A DNA stretch of 64,000 bases, from NCBI GenBank assembly GCA_963585895.1, contig OY757939.1:62866510-62930509 (forward strand), in the 5' to 3' direction. Below are positions 22,160 to 32,557 of the stretch, in pieces. Position 1 is the stretch's first letter, and each line of letters begins with the position of its first letter. Under the pieces are notes generated by a model. It saw only the letters and a list, made by a program, of their open reading frames with translations. It ran no database searches and was not told where the DNA came from. The stretch is from Sepioteuthis lessoniana (taxonomy: Eukaryota; Mollusca; Cephalopoda; Myopsida; Loliginidae). The position numbers were made by a program, and so were the translations under genes.

Positions 22160-22570
22160 AGTTTTGTTTGGTTTTATTTCATATCAACCATTGTTGATTA
22201 TTTAATGCGAAATCCTGTTTTTACATATATATTGAATATATTATTTGTAAACCCATCTTGCAGATAAACAGAGTTAAATCATCAAACAGTTCTATTTCTA
22301 GCAATTCAATTTAGTAAGAGTCATTTGCACCCAGTTTAAATGTCAAATAGTTCTATTTGACCAATAGATAGAACCCTATCAGGTGCTATTAGTTTGGGCC
22401 CAAGTGGACCAAGGAGTAATGGCAATGAAAGGGGTACTCCGGCATTACTAGAGTATGACCACCAGATTATTTAATGTCATATATTAGGACACTCATGGAG
22501 GAGTGGTCTTACTTTTTTGTAGAGATGCAGTTCTCGCAGCCGACTGGGCTGCCGCCAAGTCGAAGATAGG
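22160..22570 (-). repeat. Repeat D copy
   Basis: Minus-sense head at 22370-22560 (CAGTCGGCTGCGAGAACTGC, TAAGACC, ATATGACATTAAATAATCTG, CCCCTTTCATTGCCATTACTCC). One subrepeat follows, then the tail at 22160-22215 (TTTCGCATTAAATAATCAAC, AATAAAACCAAACAAAACTA). Confidence 0.7.
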
Positions 22571-22668
22571 TAAGTAATCACAAGATCAATTGATAAACAG
22601 ATATATTAATTCAGAGATCCAAGTTACTTAAGGTGGGCGTTAAACTAGCTGCCTATCTCGCTCAATCT

Positions 22669-22671
<3 letters not shown>

Positions 22672-22703
<32 letters not shown>

Positions 22704-23230
22704 GTAAATGTTTGTTACTAACCGATAATCTCCAGTTTTATACCACTAATTTGTTTAAAATTTTCAGAGAGTATTTTATTCGAATTCAGGAGTGTTTTAT
22801 ATACTTATTATCCAAAAATATTACAATAATTAACAAAGATATTTCTAATAAGTCGTTTTTCTCCGAGAAAAGCCGAACGCGAAAAAATAACTTCCGTTTT
22901 CCAAGAATTTTACACGTGATTTATTTTTTCTGCTTTGTCACTTTTCTTTCTTTTTTGGTTGACTTAAACAGAGACACTAAACTTTAAACCATATTTCGTT
23001 GGTTCAGTAGTAATCTTTTTTTATTCTAACGAATTGTTTACAAAATATTTTCTTATATTTTTTCAATATTCCTTTTTGTGTTTAATTTCAACGAAAGACA
23101 TCCATTAAAAAGTTTTCTTTCTTAACCCATTTTTTGTTGGTTCAGTAGTAACGAATAGTTTACTAAATATTTTATTTTATTTTTTTCAATATGACATTTT
23201 TTTCTCTTAAACTTCAACGAAAGACATCTA
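22672..23230 (+). repeat. Partial copy upstream of Helitron-like element, with doubled block
   Basis: 22699-22985 is a relative of 23240-23520 (AATGTAAATGTTTGTTACTAACCGATAA, GTTTTATACCACTAAT, AAAAGCCGAACGC). Between them a block of about 110 bp is doubled: TTGGTTCAGTAGTAA to CAACGAAAGACATC, at about 22998-23105 and 23137-23228. Confidence 0.7.
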
Positions 23231-23712
23231 TATAAATAAAAATGTAAATGTTTGTTACTAACCGATAAACTCCAGTTTTATACCACTAATTGGTTTAAAA
23301 TTTTGTGAGAGTATTTTATTCGAATACGGGCTTGTTTTTATATACTTAACATCCAAAAATATTACAATCATTAAAAAAAATACTTTTAATAAGTCGTTTT
23401 TTTCGCGAGAAAAGCCGAACGCAAATTATGAAAGTAAGCATTACATTCGTTTTCCAAGAATTTTACACGTGAATTTTTTTTTCTGCCTTTATCGCTTTTA
23501 TTTCTTTTTTTGGTTAACTTGGGCAATCATATGTTGCCTGTTCCAGAGTCGGCAATCCAGACAATCTCTTTATCTACACGGAAACTGGAACTACCAAGAA
23601 TATTGTGTACTCACAAAAATTGGAAAATTAAACATATTAGAAACATGCATTTTCTTTTTTTTTTCACATTTCAACAAACTGAGCCACAGCAACGGGTGAC
23701 CAGGTTCAGCTA

Positions 23713-23713
<1 letters not shown>
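23229..23713 (+). mobile_element. Helitron-like non-autonomous element
   Basis: Starts TCTATATAAATAAAAATGTAAA directly after an A. It ends GGTTCAGCTAG followed by T, which fits 5'-TC and 3'-CTRR inserted between A and T. No Rep/helicase coding is present. The hairpin expected shortly before CTAG is weak (GGT-G-ACC only), so the class is tentative. Confidence 0.4.

Positions 23714-23750
<37 letters not shown>
23714..23750. repeat. (TA)n microsatellite
   Basis: TA run starting at the 3' terminus of the Helitron-like element. Confidence 0.9.
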
Positions 23751-23754
<4 letters not shown>

Positions 23755-23837
23755 GCGAATATAATTTTGTCTACGCACTCTGCTATTAGTATTTAAGAGA
23801 TATTTTTCTTAAGATTTATAACGACTGCTTGCTTGCT

Positions 23838-23892
23838 TGGTTTTACGGCATGTCAACCTTTGTTGGGTTATTTAATGACGAAGTCGGTCTTT
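23838..23892 (-). mobile_element. SINE-B or D tail fragment
   Basis: TTTTACGGCATGTCAACC and GGTTATTTAATGACGAAGTC are the inverted tail. The rest of the element is absent. Confidence 0.55.
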
Positions 23893-23969
23893 TTAAACAA
23901 GCAGTTATACGATTTTAATGATGTAATGAGAATAATCATTTTTGACCAATAAAAGCTTCAATTTTCGCT

Positions 23970-24372
23970 TGTCGTTTCTTTTTTTAATGGCATATCAAAC
24001 TTCGTGGGTTATTTAACGCCAAAGCCATCCTTGTAGGAGAACAGTAGTGGTACTATTTAACCCATTGCTTTCAGGGAAGTGAGTTCATACCTTTTCCAAG
24101 GGTATTAGTCCTTGGGAAAGGTATGAATCCAATTATTCTCCCTCCAGCTATGGGTATATAGTAGGGCAGACTGGGTTCTTCAGCCTTGGTGAGGAAACTA
24201 GTCTAGGAGAAGGAAAACTCTGAATTCAAACCTGTTAAACTCCGCTTAAAAATTGACCTTGTGTCATATCCTGCCCGAGCGGAGGATTAGTCCTAAAGTG
24301 ATCGTAATAGCATGACTGGACTTCGCTTACTACGACGTCGCAATCCAACACCTTAGCCAAAGAGACACCTGC
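23970..24372 (-). mobile_element. SINE-B copy interrupted by a SINE-A half
   Basis: Tail at 23975-24030, the ACCACTACTGTTCTCC part to 24060, and the central motif at 24090-24105. An insert follows at 24112-24285, then the SINE-B head resumes in reverse (AAAGTGATCGTAATAGCATG, CTTAGCC) to about 24370. The head is decayed. Confidence 0.8.
24112..24285 (+). mobile_element. SINE-A 3' half, nested in SINE-B
   Basis: 174 bp starting exactly in the shared central motif (TTGGGAAAGGTATGAATCC) and ending in GAGCGGAGG. It is flanked by ATTAGTCC at 24104-24111 and 24286-24293. The copy is 5' truncated and has lost the final GGTTGGTAAATA. Confidence 0.8.
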
Positions 24373-24399
24373 CTTGCAATATATTTTTGTTTCTTTCTT

Positions 24400-25500
24400 T
24401 GGTTTAAAGGCATATCACTTCCCTTTCTCTCTGTTTTGCTAATCATGATTGTCTATCGACTTCCGAATTTTTGATTTTATTGATTTGGCCTTGAATGTAT
24501 TCTGGTTGTTCTTTTTCAAGCTATTCAGTTAAATGGTTTCAAGTATTGCTATGTATTACCAACAATTCAATTAAATATCAGTCATTTATTTACACTATTA
24601 AATGTAAAAACTGTTCTATTTCAAACAATTCAGTTTAGCATAAGTACACATTTTAGTTCTATTTGATCCATATATAGGACCCTATCATGTGCTACTACTC
24701 CGGACAGAGTGGACCTGAGAGCGATGGCAATAAAGGGGTACTCCGCATTCCCCAAAGTTCCAGCATTACTGGAGCCTCACAATCAGATTGTTTGATGTCA
24801 TTATAAGGACAATCGTTGGAGGTGGGGGTCTTACCCCTCTGCAGAGATACAACATTCTACTGCACCAACCGATTGGACCATATTCGTCATTTGGAGTATA
24901 TCTTTCAGGTGTCTCTTGAATAGTATCAAACGTGTTTCTTACAGTCACCGTATAATGATTTCTTATATTACAATTAGTGAGTGAACACCAATCATATTGT
25001 GAAATTTTAATTGTTTCTTTCTTGCTTTTGTGATGACTAAGCGATTCTTTGCCTAGACAATTTTGTGATCGGAAAATACACCAGCAAAAAAGGAGTATGC
25101 TTCAGAGTTCTAAATGGTAGTTATCCACATCTTGTTCGTGAATATATAATCTAGCTGTACTTCACAGTTATTTGCGTTGGTTTCCATCCATAGTTTTCCC
25201 TCTTTGGGGATTTGATGTTTTGGAGTAAATATCTGGTAGATTGTCATCATTTCTATTTGGTGATTTGCGTAAGTAGAATTTATTATTTGGGTTCTTCCCA
25301 ATATGAGTATTCATGTCTCCCCCGGTGATTAGAACGTTATGTTTAGGAATGTGTCGAGAAAGGGATCATAGCTGATTGTAGAAGGTGATTATGTCCGTTT
25401 CATCGCCGGCATCTTTGTGGCCGTAACAAAAGTCGATTGTCGTGCTGGGGTTGCCGTTAAATGAGGTAACATCATTCTCATAAGCTCATGCCTACATTTC
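24400..25500 (-). pseudogene. LINE-1f endonuclease-to-linker region, split by repeat D
   Basis: Minus sense. EEP endonuclease relic at about 25490-25110: HNVLITGGDMNTHIGKN (the GDMN-type catalytic motif), NHQIEMMTIYQIF, then NANNCEVQLDYIFTNKMW. It runs on through a decayed SDH-containing end (24960-25100) to TVRNTFDTIQETPERYTPND (24890-24950). The linker resumes at 24520-24440 (EYIQGQINKIKNSEVDRQS-like). Repeat D occupies the gap. Broken by stops. Confidence 0.8.
24526..24888 (-). repeat. Repeat D copy nested in LINE-1f
   Basis: Minus-sense head at 24680-24880 (CAGTAGAATGTTGTATCTC, CTCTGCAGAGGGGTAAGACC, CTCCAGTAATGCTGGA, CCCCTTTATTGCCATCGCTC) followed by the subrepeat region. The 3' tail is missing. 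LINE-1f linker sequence stands on both sides. Confidence 0.75.
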
Positions 25501-25889
25501 TACTTTTAAGATCTTATTTATACGTATATTTTTTATTTAGTTAGGAGAAGGAGGATTATCATATTTTCTTCTCTCTGCCATTTGACATTTTCAACACTTT
25601 TATATAAAGTTAAGCATATGAAGTAATTTTTTTTTTATTTTTGGGGATTAGGATTGGGAACATCGGAATTTTATTTTACCCGGCTACGAAAGACCAATCT
25701 TGCTATTATCATTTTAAGCTGATTTCGTATCCCAAATATATGTATTCATGTTAAATTAAAAACAACAGACAAGGAAGAATATATAATTTTTTTTAAAAAG
25801 ATTTTCTTTTTAGCGAACTGAAGAATGGAAATCTGGATTAAATAAATTTAAATATCGCCCGGCAAGTTGCGAGTTTTCAGCGTTTTCGG
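25501..25889. other. Unassigned AT-rich spacer
   Basis: No recognised element or open frame. It may include the decayed 5' part of the LINE-1f endonuclease at its left edge. Confidence 0.35.
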
Positions 25890-26400
25890 TTGTGTCTCCT
25901 GTCATTTTCAAAAATATTACGGTTTGTTTTCACTGTATCTCTAACCATTTGCAAAAATATCAAAATTAGTTTCTGTTAGATTTGAATAAAGTTGATTATC
26001 GTTGTCAATAGCTATTTTCAAAAATATTACAATTTGTTTTTATAGGGTTTAAACAAGGCTAATTTTCAATGTATCTCAGGCCATCTTTAAATATTATAAC
26101 TTGTTTTTATAGAATTTGAAGAAGGCGTATTTTCATTATATCTCAAGACATCTAAAAAAGATATTACTACTTGTTTTTAGATTTAAACAAGGCGTGTATT
26201 CAATGTATCCCAAGCCATTTTCAAAAATATTAAAATTAGTTTTTATAGAATTTAAAGAAGGCAGATTTTCTATGTATGCAAATCCATTTTCAAAAATACA
26301 ACAATTTGTTTTTGTAAGATTTAAAAAAGGTTGATTTTCGTTATCTCCAGCTATTTAAAAAATATTACAATTTGCTTTTAAAGGATTTAAACAATTCAAA
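25890..26400. repeat. Tandem array, unit about 70-75 bp, about seven copies
   Basis: Each unit holds CATTTTCAAAAATATTAC, AATTTGTTTTTATAG, ATTTAAACAAGGC and TTTTCAATGTATCTC. Copies differ by 10-25 percent by eye. A 72-residue plus frame at 26116-26334 arises from the repeat. Confidence 0.8.
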
Positions 26401-26404
26401 AATT

Positions 26405-26540
26405 CTATTCCCTAGATTGCTCCACATTACCCTTGATCAGTACCTTATAATGCTGAATGGCAAGGCAGCATCAAGTACCATTTCTTGAGTCTTTGGTATA
26501 ACTCGACCTAGGATGAACCCTGGTCTTCCGGACAATATAT
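26405..26540 (-). mobile_element. SINE-F fragment
   Basis: Minus sense: CCGGAAGACCAGGGTTCATCC (B-box region), GAGTTATACCAAAGACTC, ATGGTACTTGATGCTGC, and AGCAATCTAGGGAATAG. It is the same family as 41432-41690 and 50488-50696 but lacks the A-box half. Confidence 0.65.
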
Positions 26541-26611
26541 ATATATATATATATATAATATCAAAGAACGAAAACTGAATGGATATATACTATGGCATTA
26601 TAAATTTATTT

Positions 26612-26905
26612 CAACAAGTACCTGGAACTTGCTAAGGAATTGAAAAAATTATGGAACATGAAGGTGACAAATATACCGATCGTGATTGGTGCTGTTGATA
26701 CAGTCACCAAAGGCTTATTAAAGGGAGTGGAGGACATGGAAATAAGAGGACGAGTGGAGACCATCCAAACTACTACATTATTGAGAACGGCCAGAATACT
26801 GAGAAGAGTCCTGGAGACTTGAGGAAACTTGCTGTCACTCAAACTCCAGTGAAAGATAATCAGTTAAAATTGATATGAAAAACTTTCAAGGAGTAAATAA
26901 TAATA
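26612..26905 (+). pseudogene. LINE-2f C-terminal fragment
   Basis: YLELAKELKKLWNMKVTNIP, IGAVDTVTKGLLKGVEDM and GRVETIQTTTLLRTARI are read in one frame. The 3' end AAAACTTTCAAGGAGTAAATA is followed by A/T-rich (AATAAAAA)n. Better conserved than most copies here but strongly 5' truncated. Confidence 0.75.
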
Positions 26906-27195
26906 AAGAAATAAAAATAAAAATAGAAATGAAAAAATAAAAATAAAAATAATTTCTTTAATAATAAAAAATCACAAACATAATATAAGAAAAAACACCG
27001 CTTATAACAACAGGTGGGATTTCTTTTCTTTCTTCGATAGTACAGATATATATTTGCTCTGTATAAGAGTTTTTCTATATATATTCTTATATATTAATAA
27101 TCATAGATTAAGCCCTCCGTTAAGATTATATGAAACTTCCCATATATTCTATATATGAATAATTCCAAATACATCGTCATTGAACATTAGTATAA

Positions 27196-27198
<3 letters not shown>

Positions 27199-27240
<42 letters not shown>
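27199..27240. repeat. (TA)n microsatellite
   Basis: Uninterrupted TA run. Confidence 0.9.
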
Positions 27241-27241
<1 letters not shown>

Positions 27242-27444
27242 TATTAAAGTCAACAGAGCCGGACCAATCTACCACATTGAGAGCCCCATTCTCATGACTT
27301 TGTGCCATATAAGTTCACTAACGAAAGCAATATGCTTGAAACATACACTTATGTAAGAACGAAAAAAATAAATAATTCATTTAAAAAATACAAATCTCTT
27401 TGTGGACCTATTCATTTTAAAATATTTTTTCTCTCTTTGGACCT

Positions 27445-27450
<6 letters not shown>

Positions 27451-27530
<80 letters not shown>

Positions 27531-27532
27531 AA
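27451..27532. repeat. (TA)n then (GA)n microsatellite
   Basis: TA to about 27510, then GA. It directly precedes a LINE-2f relic. Confidence 0.9.
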
Positions 27533-27544
27533 GCGAAAATATAA

Positions 27545-27835
27545 ACAAATATCTGAGTCTTGCCAGAGAAAAATTTGTGGTACATGAAAGTGAAGATGAT
27601 ACCAATTGTCATTGGTGTCCTTAGAACAGTCTTTAAAAACCTAGAAGAGAAATAGGGTGAACTGTTAATCAGAGGAAGAATCAAAATCATCTAGATTACA
27701 GCACTATTAAAATCAGCTACGATACTTAGAAGAGTCCTGGAGATCTGAAGAGACTTGCTGTCACTCAGACTTCCGTGAAAAACAGCCAGATAAAACTGGT
27801 GGGAAAAACTTGCACAGTGTAAAGTAATACTATGA
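27545..27835 (+). pseudogene. LINE-2f relic, diverged
   Basis: Decayed counterparts of LARELKKLWNMKV (VHESEDDTNCH-like in shifted frames) and of the IVIGVLRTVFKNLE-like block, then TACTTAGAAGAGTCCTGGAG and GAGACTTGCTGTCACTCAGA, which match the 3' end of the other copies at the DNA level. Confidence 0.6.
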
Positions 27836-27889
27836 GGTGACCAGGATTTAGCTACGAAGGGAAACCCTGAATTTAAAAAAAATGAATCT

Positions 27890-28420
27890 CAGTTGATAGC
27901 AGCACAAAATAATGCGATAAGGACTAATTTGTACCAAAGTAAAAGTCTAATGATATTCAGAAAAATAACAAATTTTGGTTATGTGGTGACAGAGATGAAA
28001 CAGTAAATCATCTGATAGCAAAAGCCACAAACTGTCACAAAAAATATATACACACAAAAATGGTGCATCGATAAATCAGAATCTATCCTAAAAAAAATTA
28101 AACGCATAAAATTTTCATGGATTTTGAGATACAAACGGATCACCTAATCCTGACTAGAATATCAGCTCTTGTGTTAATTAGCGAGAAGAAACAACTTGTC
28201 ATCGAATGGATTTTGCTGTTCAATCAGACCAAATAGGGAAAATATAAAAAAGTTTTTAAAAAATGGAAAAATACCTATATTTTGCCAGAGAACGGAAAAA
28301 AATTGTGGTTTTTAAAGGTGACTGTGTTACCAATCATAGCTTCGAAAACCTGGAAAAGAAACTTGATAAACTGATGATCAGAGGAAGAATCGAAACCATC
28401 TAGACCACAGCACTGTTAAG
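27890..28420 (+). pseudogene. LINE-2f relic, diverged, longer upstream part
   Basis: GDRDETVNHLIAKATN (the zinc-knuckle-like region of this family), FEIQTDHLILTRI and LISEKKQLVI are visible with frame changes. Then comes an eroded WFLKVTVLPII block and ATCGAAACCATCTAGACCAC near 28390. No (TAA)n tail, since a D tail starts at 28421. Confidence 0.6.
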
Positions 28421-28850
28421 ATTTGGCTGGTCGGTTGGCTGTCTTTTAGGGCATATCAAATATTGGGATTTATTTAATGCCAAATCCTGATTGTAGATGA
28501 TTTTTAAGTGAATAATTTGCAGGTAACATTTCTTAAATAAGTCAGAGGCCAGAACTCATTTGTTTGCATACATTTAAATAGTTTTAAGTATTGCTAACAC
28601 TAATAGTTCTATTTCCTCACAGTAAAATGGTTTTAAGTATTGCTAACACTAATAGTTCTATTTCCTCACAGTAAAATAGTTTTAAGTATTGCTAACACTA
28701 ATAGTTCTATTTCCTCACAGTAAAATAGTTTTAAGTATTGCTATCTAACACTAATTGTCATATTTATGACACATAAATGATTTCAAGCAATGTTATCTAA
28801 TACTCATAATTCAGTTTAACATTCGTCATTTGTTTGCACACAAATGTTGC
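28421..28850 (-). repeat. Repeat D tail and subrepeat part, with 49-bp array
   Basis: Tail in reverse at 28432-28490. Three exact-length 49-bp units (GTTTTAAGTATTGCTAACAC plus TAATAGTTCTATTTCCTCAC) run at 28581-28728. A decayed unit and ATTCGTCATTTGTTTGCACAC follow. The head is absent. Confidence 0.75.
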
Positions 28851-28851
28851 T

Positions 28852-29405
28852 CTGTCGGCTGGGGCTCTAGAATATACCAGCTGCTTCTCAGCAGAGAGGT
28901 AAGACCTCCCTCTCCAATGAGAGTCCTAGATATGATACTAAATAATCTCATGGTGAAGCTTCAGTAATGAATTTGTGGTACATCGCTATCGTTCCTAGGT
29001 CCATTCTGGCCCGGAGTGGTAGCACCTGATAGGGTCCTATCTATGGATCAAATAGAATTAATACTAAACTGAATTACTTGAAAAAGAACTGTTTTGATAT
29101 TTAAACTGTGTACTTATTCTAAACTGAACTGCTTAAAAATATAACTGTTTTGACATGTATACTGCGTACTTATGCGAAACTGAGTTGTTTGAAATAGAAT
29201 TGTTTTTGACATTGAAAACGTACTTACGCTAAACTGAATTGTTTGAAATAGAACTGCTTTGACATTTATCTATGTGTGGACAAAAACAATACTTATTCTA
29301 AACTGAATTGTTTGAATTAGAACTGTTTGACTAAACTAAGTTGCTTAAAATAGAAATGTTTTTGACAATTAAACTTTGTACTTATGCTAAATTGAATTGT
29401 TTGAA
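28852..29405 (+). repeat. Repeat D copy, head plus subrepeats
   Basis: Head GTCGGCTGGGGCTCTAGAAT at 28855, AGCAGAGAGGTAAGACC, GGTCCATTCTGGCCCGGAGT, GATAGGGTCCTATCTATGG. Then about six copies of a 55-65 bp subrepeat (AAACTGAATTGTTTGAAATAG plus AACTGTTTTGACATT). It ends where an inverted head begins. Confidence 0.75.
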
Positions 29406-29520
29406 ATAGAACTCAACCCAAGATGCAGTTTAGTGTTATATCATTGGTGTGGGTCTTATCCTTCTACAGAGATGCAGTCGGCGTATTCTACAGCCCCAGC
29501 TGACTGGGCTTATATCGAAT
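29406..29520 (-). repeat. Repeat D head, inverted relative to the previous copy
   Basis: Minus sense: AGTCAGCTGGGGCTGTAGAA, CGCCGACTGCATCTCTGTAG, AGGATAAGACC. Only about 115 bp of head. Confidence 0.7.
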
Positions 29521-29964
29521 CTGACAAAAACATTTTTAACCAAATATATATATATATATATAAATTCCCCTTACTTCCGATCCTGTACCACAACTAAACA
29601 AAACTTAGCAAATAACAATATAAAGTCCCATTGTTTTTACTAGGTGAATATAATTTCTACTGAAAGTGTTTATGTTCCCTTTCTGTAAGCCTCTCAAGCA
29701 ACTTGATCTTCACTTAAGCTCATGAAACGTATTTCTTTAAATATTCTTGTTTTTTCAGGTAGATTTGAAGAATGGAAACCAGTCACTGATCTTGCTAAAG
29801 TAAATATGAAATTTCACTAAAACCAATTATATCGGCTCTAGATTCATCTCAGCTTGAGGTGCTATCAAAATATCAACCAACTTCAAGTTTGCCGAAATTT
29901 TCATAGTGATAAGAAGAGACAGAAGATATGTGGCATTGAATACTGTTACTTGTTAACAAAGGAG

Positions 29965-30250
29965 GCGTGCTTAGCGAAACGGTTATTATCGTTGGAAATA
30001 GACGCCTCGAGTTCAAATCCCAGACAAAGCAGTTTGTGTTTCACTTTGCGCTTATGCCCTTAGGAAAGGCTTGAATCCCTTTGTTCTCAGTGCATCTATG
30101 AGTAAATAGTACGCCAGACAAGGGTTTTTAATCTTGGTTGGGCAACCAGTCTAGGAGAAGGAAAACTCTGAATCCAGACCAGCTTTACTCTGCTTTACTC
30201 CCTTGTATCATATACTGACCATGACGGAAGGATTTAGGTAAATACATATT
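29965..30250 (+). mobile_element. SINE-A copy
   Basis: Head GGCGTGCTTAGCGAAACGG with the B-box-like GAGTTCAAATCCCAGAC, TGTGTTTCACTTTGCGC, decayed central motif, GCAACCAGTCTAGGAGAAGG, and end GATTTAGGTAAATACA. The head is more diverged than the body. Confidence 0.7.
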
Positions 30251-30311
30251 TGTTGACCATCACTTAGAAGAAGGTGATTTTAAACTATCGGTCAAGTCAC
30301 TATTTAAAAAA

Positions 30312-30392
30312 TCTATTCGTGATTGATCATCGAAGTTAAGCAACAATGTACCTGCTTAGTGCTTTGATGGGTTACGCAACTCTTCCCAGAAC
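30312..30392 (+). pseudogene. 5S rRNA-like relic
   Basis: ATCATCGAAGTTAAGCAAC, CCTGCTTAGTGCTTTGATGG and GTTACGC follow the internal order of animal 5S rRNA (GATC, GAAGNTAAGCA, GGTTAGTACTTGGATGGG, GACCGC) with scattered changes. It covers about 65 nt from the A-box to past the C-box. It could be a 5S pseudogene or the remains of a 5S-derived SINE. Confidence 0.6.
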
Positions 30393-30470
30393 TCAAGTTT
30401 CATCTCCGGTTTGTTTGCTTGACAATCATTTTAAAAAGGTAAATAATTCATTATCTCAAACAGATAGATC

Positions 30471-31163
30471 TACGTGGCACATTCAATAAGTTTCCAGACT
30501 TTTTTGTACAGGCATTTAAAATTGTCGTAGACTCTTGAAAATTCACTATGTTATTGCTATATATATTATGAGATGACTGAACCATTTTTATGATTTCAGG
30601 TTCAAATCAACAGCTACAACAGCAATTGGAATACACCCTACTAAAGCCTGATTGTCACAGCTGGTGAATTTCAAAAATGCAATCTGACACTTTAGAAGAA
30701 TGAGATGCAATAAAATTCTGTTTTAAACTTGGAAAAATGCCACAGAAACGTATAGAATGCTTCAGACTGGTTTTTGACCATCTTCATGAATCGAGCATCA
30801 GTTTTTGAGTGGCATAAGAGATTCAAGGAAGTCCACAACTCCATCCTTGTCACAGACTATTTAACCAAGATGGGCATCAAGACAGTTCCTCACTGTCTCT
30901 ATAGTCCAGACCTTGCTCCCTGTGACTTTTGCTTATTCCCTGAGCTCAGAGGCTATCGTCGTTATGAGAGAATTGAGGAGATGAAAGAGGCTATGACGAA
31001 GGTCATTGACACGCTCACACAAGAGAACTTCCATGGGGCCTTCCAGAAGTTGTTGGAACGGCACAACTAGTGCATTTCAGCCGGAGGAGATTAGTTCGAA
31101 GGGGATTAGGGTTTCATGTGTCCAGACGAAAAAAGTCTGCAAACTTATTTAATGATCCTCGTA
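30471..31163 (+). pseudogene. Mariner relic, doubly deleted
   Basis: Starts TACGTGGCACATTCAATAAG and ends AATGATCCTCGTAT. N-terminal part MNRASVFEWHKRFKE is fused directly to VHNSILVTDYLTKMGIKTV, so the ELIGQRV and FKSGQWHFHQDNAP regions are both missing. The rest, YSPDLAPCDFCLFPELRG and MTKVIDTLTQENFHGAFQK, is intact to a stop at 31068. Shortest of the mariner copies with both ends. Confidence 0.85.
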
Positions 31164-31169
31164 TTTTAC

Positions 31170-31490
31170 TCATATATGGGAACTGGAGCCTCACCACCGG
31201 TTTCAGTTTAGTTTCATAAATAGGACACTCCTTTTTTTGAGGGTTTACCTCTCCGTAGAGGATACCGTCGACGTAGTGAGCCCACCCTCAAATCTCCCGG
31301 ACTGGATCCTCATCGCTAGATGCAGTTTAGAGTCATATCAAAAACACTCGTTGTGGAGGTCTTACCTCTCAGCAGAGATGCAATTTACGTATTCTATTGC
31401 GATTGTATTACAACTGTTTTATAACAAGTATAGCATTAAATAACCCTCGAAAAATAATATGCATTTAAGAAACCAAACCAACCGAACAAG
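31170..31490 (-). repeat. Repeat D head fragments and tail piece
   Basis: Two partial heads in minus sense (31220-31310 with CTCTACGGAGAGGTAAACCC; 31320-31405 with CTCTGCTGAGAGGTAAGACC). Then a tail-like piece in plus sense at 31430-31490 (GCATTAAATAACC, AAGAAACCAAACC). Rearranged. Confidence 0.55.
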
Positions 31491-31845
31491 AAACCAAACG
31501 GTAATTATAAACTTTTAATGGAAGTTTCAGGACTTTTCCTTTGATAAAGGTATTTTACAAACAGTATTAAAAAACCTTTTGAAAATATATTTCTAAGTCT
31601 TCGTTCTTCGTTATTATTTTAAACCTATTAATGTTTTTAAATGCTTTAAAATTCTTTACTGTATTTTCATATTGAACTTCATGTAACTTTATTATCAAAA
31701 CTATCTGACTAATCGAAAAATATAGTTTTATGTTAAACATAAAAAAAAGCTAATTTGGAAAAAATGAAACCTTTCCGTTGATTTCAAAAATAATTCATCA
31801 AAATTAATTCATCAGCCATTTTGACAATATTTGATCCTATTTACC
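31491..31845. other. AT-rich spacer, nothing recognised
   Basis: No repeat family or coding motif noted. Confidence 0.4.
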
Positions 31846-32128
31846 CAACCCCTCCGCTCGGGCAGGATATGACACAAGGTCAATTTTTAAGCGGAGTTTA
31901 ACAGGTTTGAATTCAGAGTTTTCCTTCTCCTTGACTAGTTGCCTAACCAAGGCTGAAGAACCTAGTCTGCCCTACTATTTACCCATAGCTGGAGGGAGAA
32001 TAATTGGATTCATACCTTTCCCTGGGGTATTAGTGCTACGTGAAATGCAATCAGTCTCATCCGGGATTTGAACTCGTGTCGCCGTGTCCATTTTCTACGA
32101 CGATAACCATTACACCACGGGCACCCCC
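31846..32128 (-). mobile_element. SINE-A copy, near consensus
   Basis: Minus-sense head GGGTGCCCGTGGTGTAATGG, TTATCGTCGTAGAAAATGGA, GAGTTCAAATCCCGGATG, central motif, CTCCGCTTAAAAATTGACC, and end GGGTTGGGTAAATA. One of the best copies for a consensus. Confidence 0.95.
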
Positions 32129-32247
32129 AATACTTGATATAAGGGGATAGGAGTTAGACGGTGTTCCTATAAAATAGTTTAAGTCAATTAATTGTGAGTG
32201 CGATCAAATTTTATGGAAAAATTACAAATCAAACAACTAAAATATGT

Positions 32248-32485
32248 GTCTACCCAATCCTTCCGCCACAATCAGGATGTGACACAAGGTCAATTTTTTA
32301 GTTGATTTTCGCTGGTTTAAATTCAGAGTTTTCTATGTCCATGACAGGTTGCCATGGCAAAATAATAGTGTTCAGTCTGCCCTACAATTTTACCCATTGT
32401 TGGAAGGGAGAACAGACGGATTCATATCTTTCCCAAGGGCATTAATGCTATGATAACCGTTACAATAAGCACGCATCAAACACAT
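32248..32485 (-). mobile_element. SINE-A copy, head truncated
   Basis: Body from GTAACGGTTATCATAGCATT in minus sense directly to the central motif (TTGGGAAAGATATGAATCC), so the B-box half of the head is deleted. 3' block AAAACTCTGAATTTAAACC, end GATTGGGTAGACA. Confidence 0.75.
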
Positions 32486-32557
32486 TGCTTCTATAAAGAG
32501 TGTGACTGTATTGATTATAAAGCAATAGTGAACTTAGAATACTGAAGGAGGGTAACA

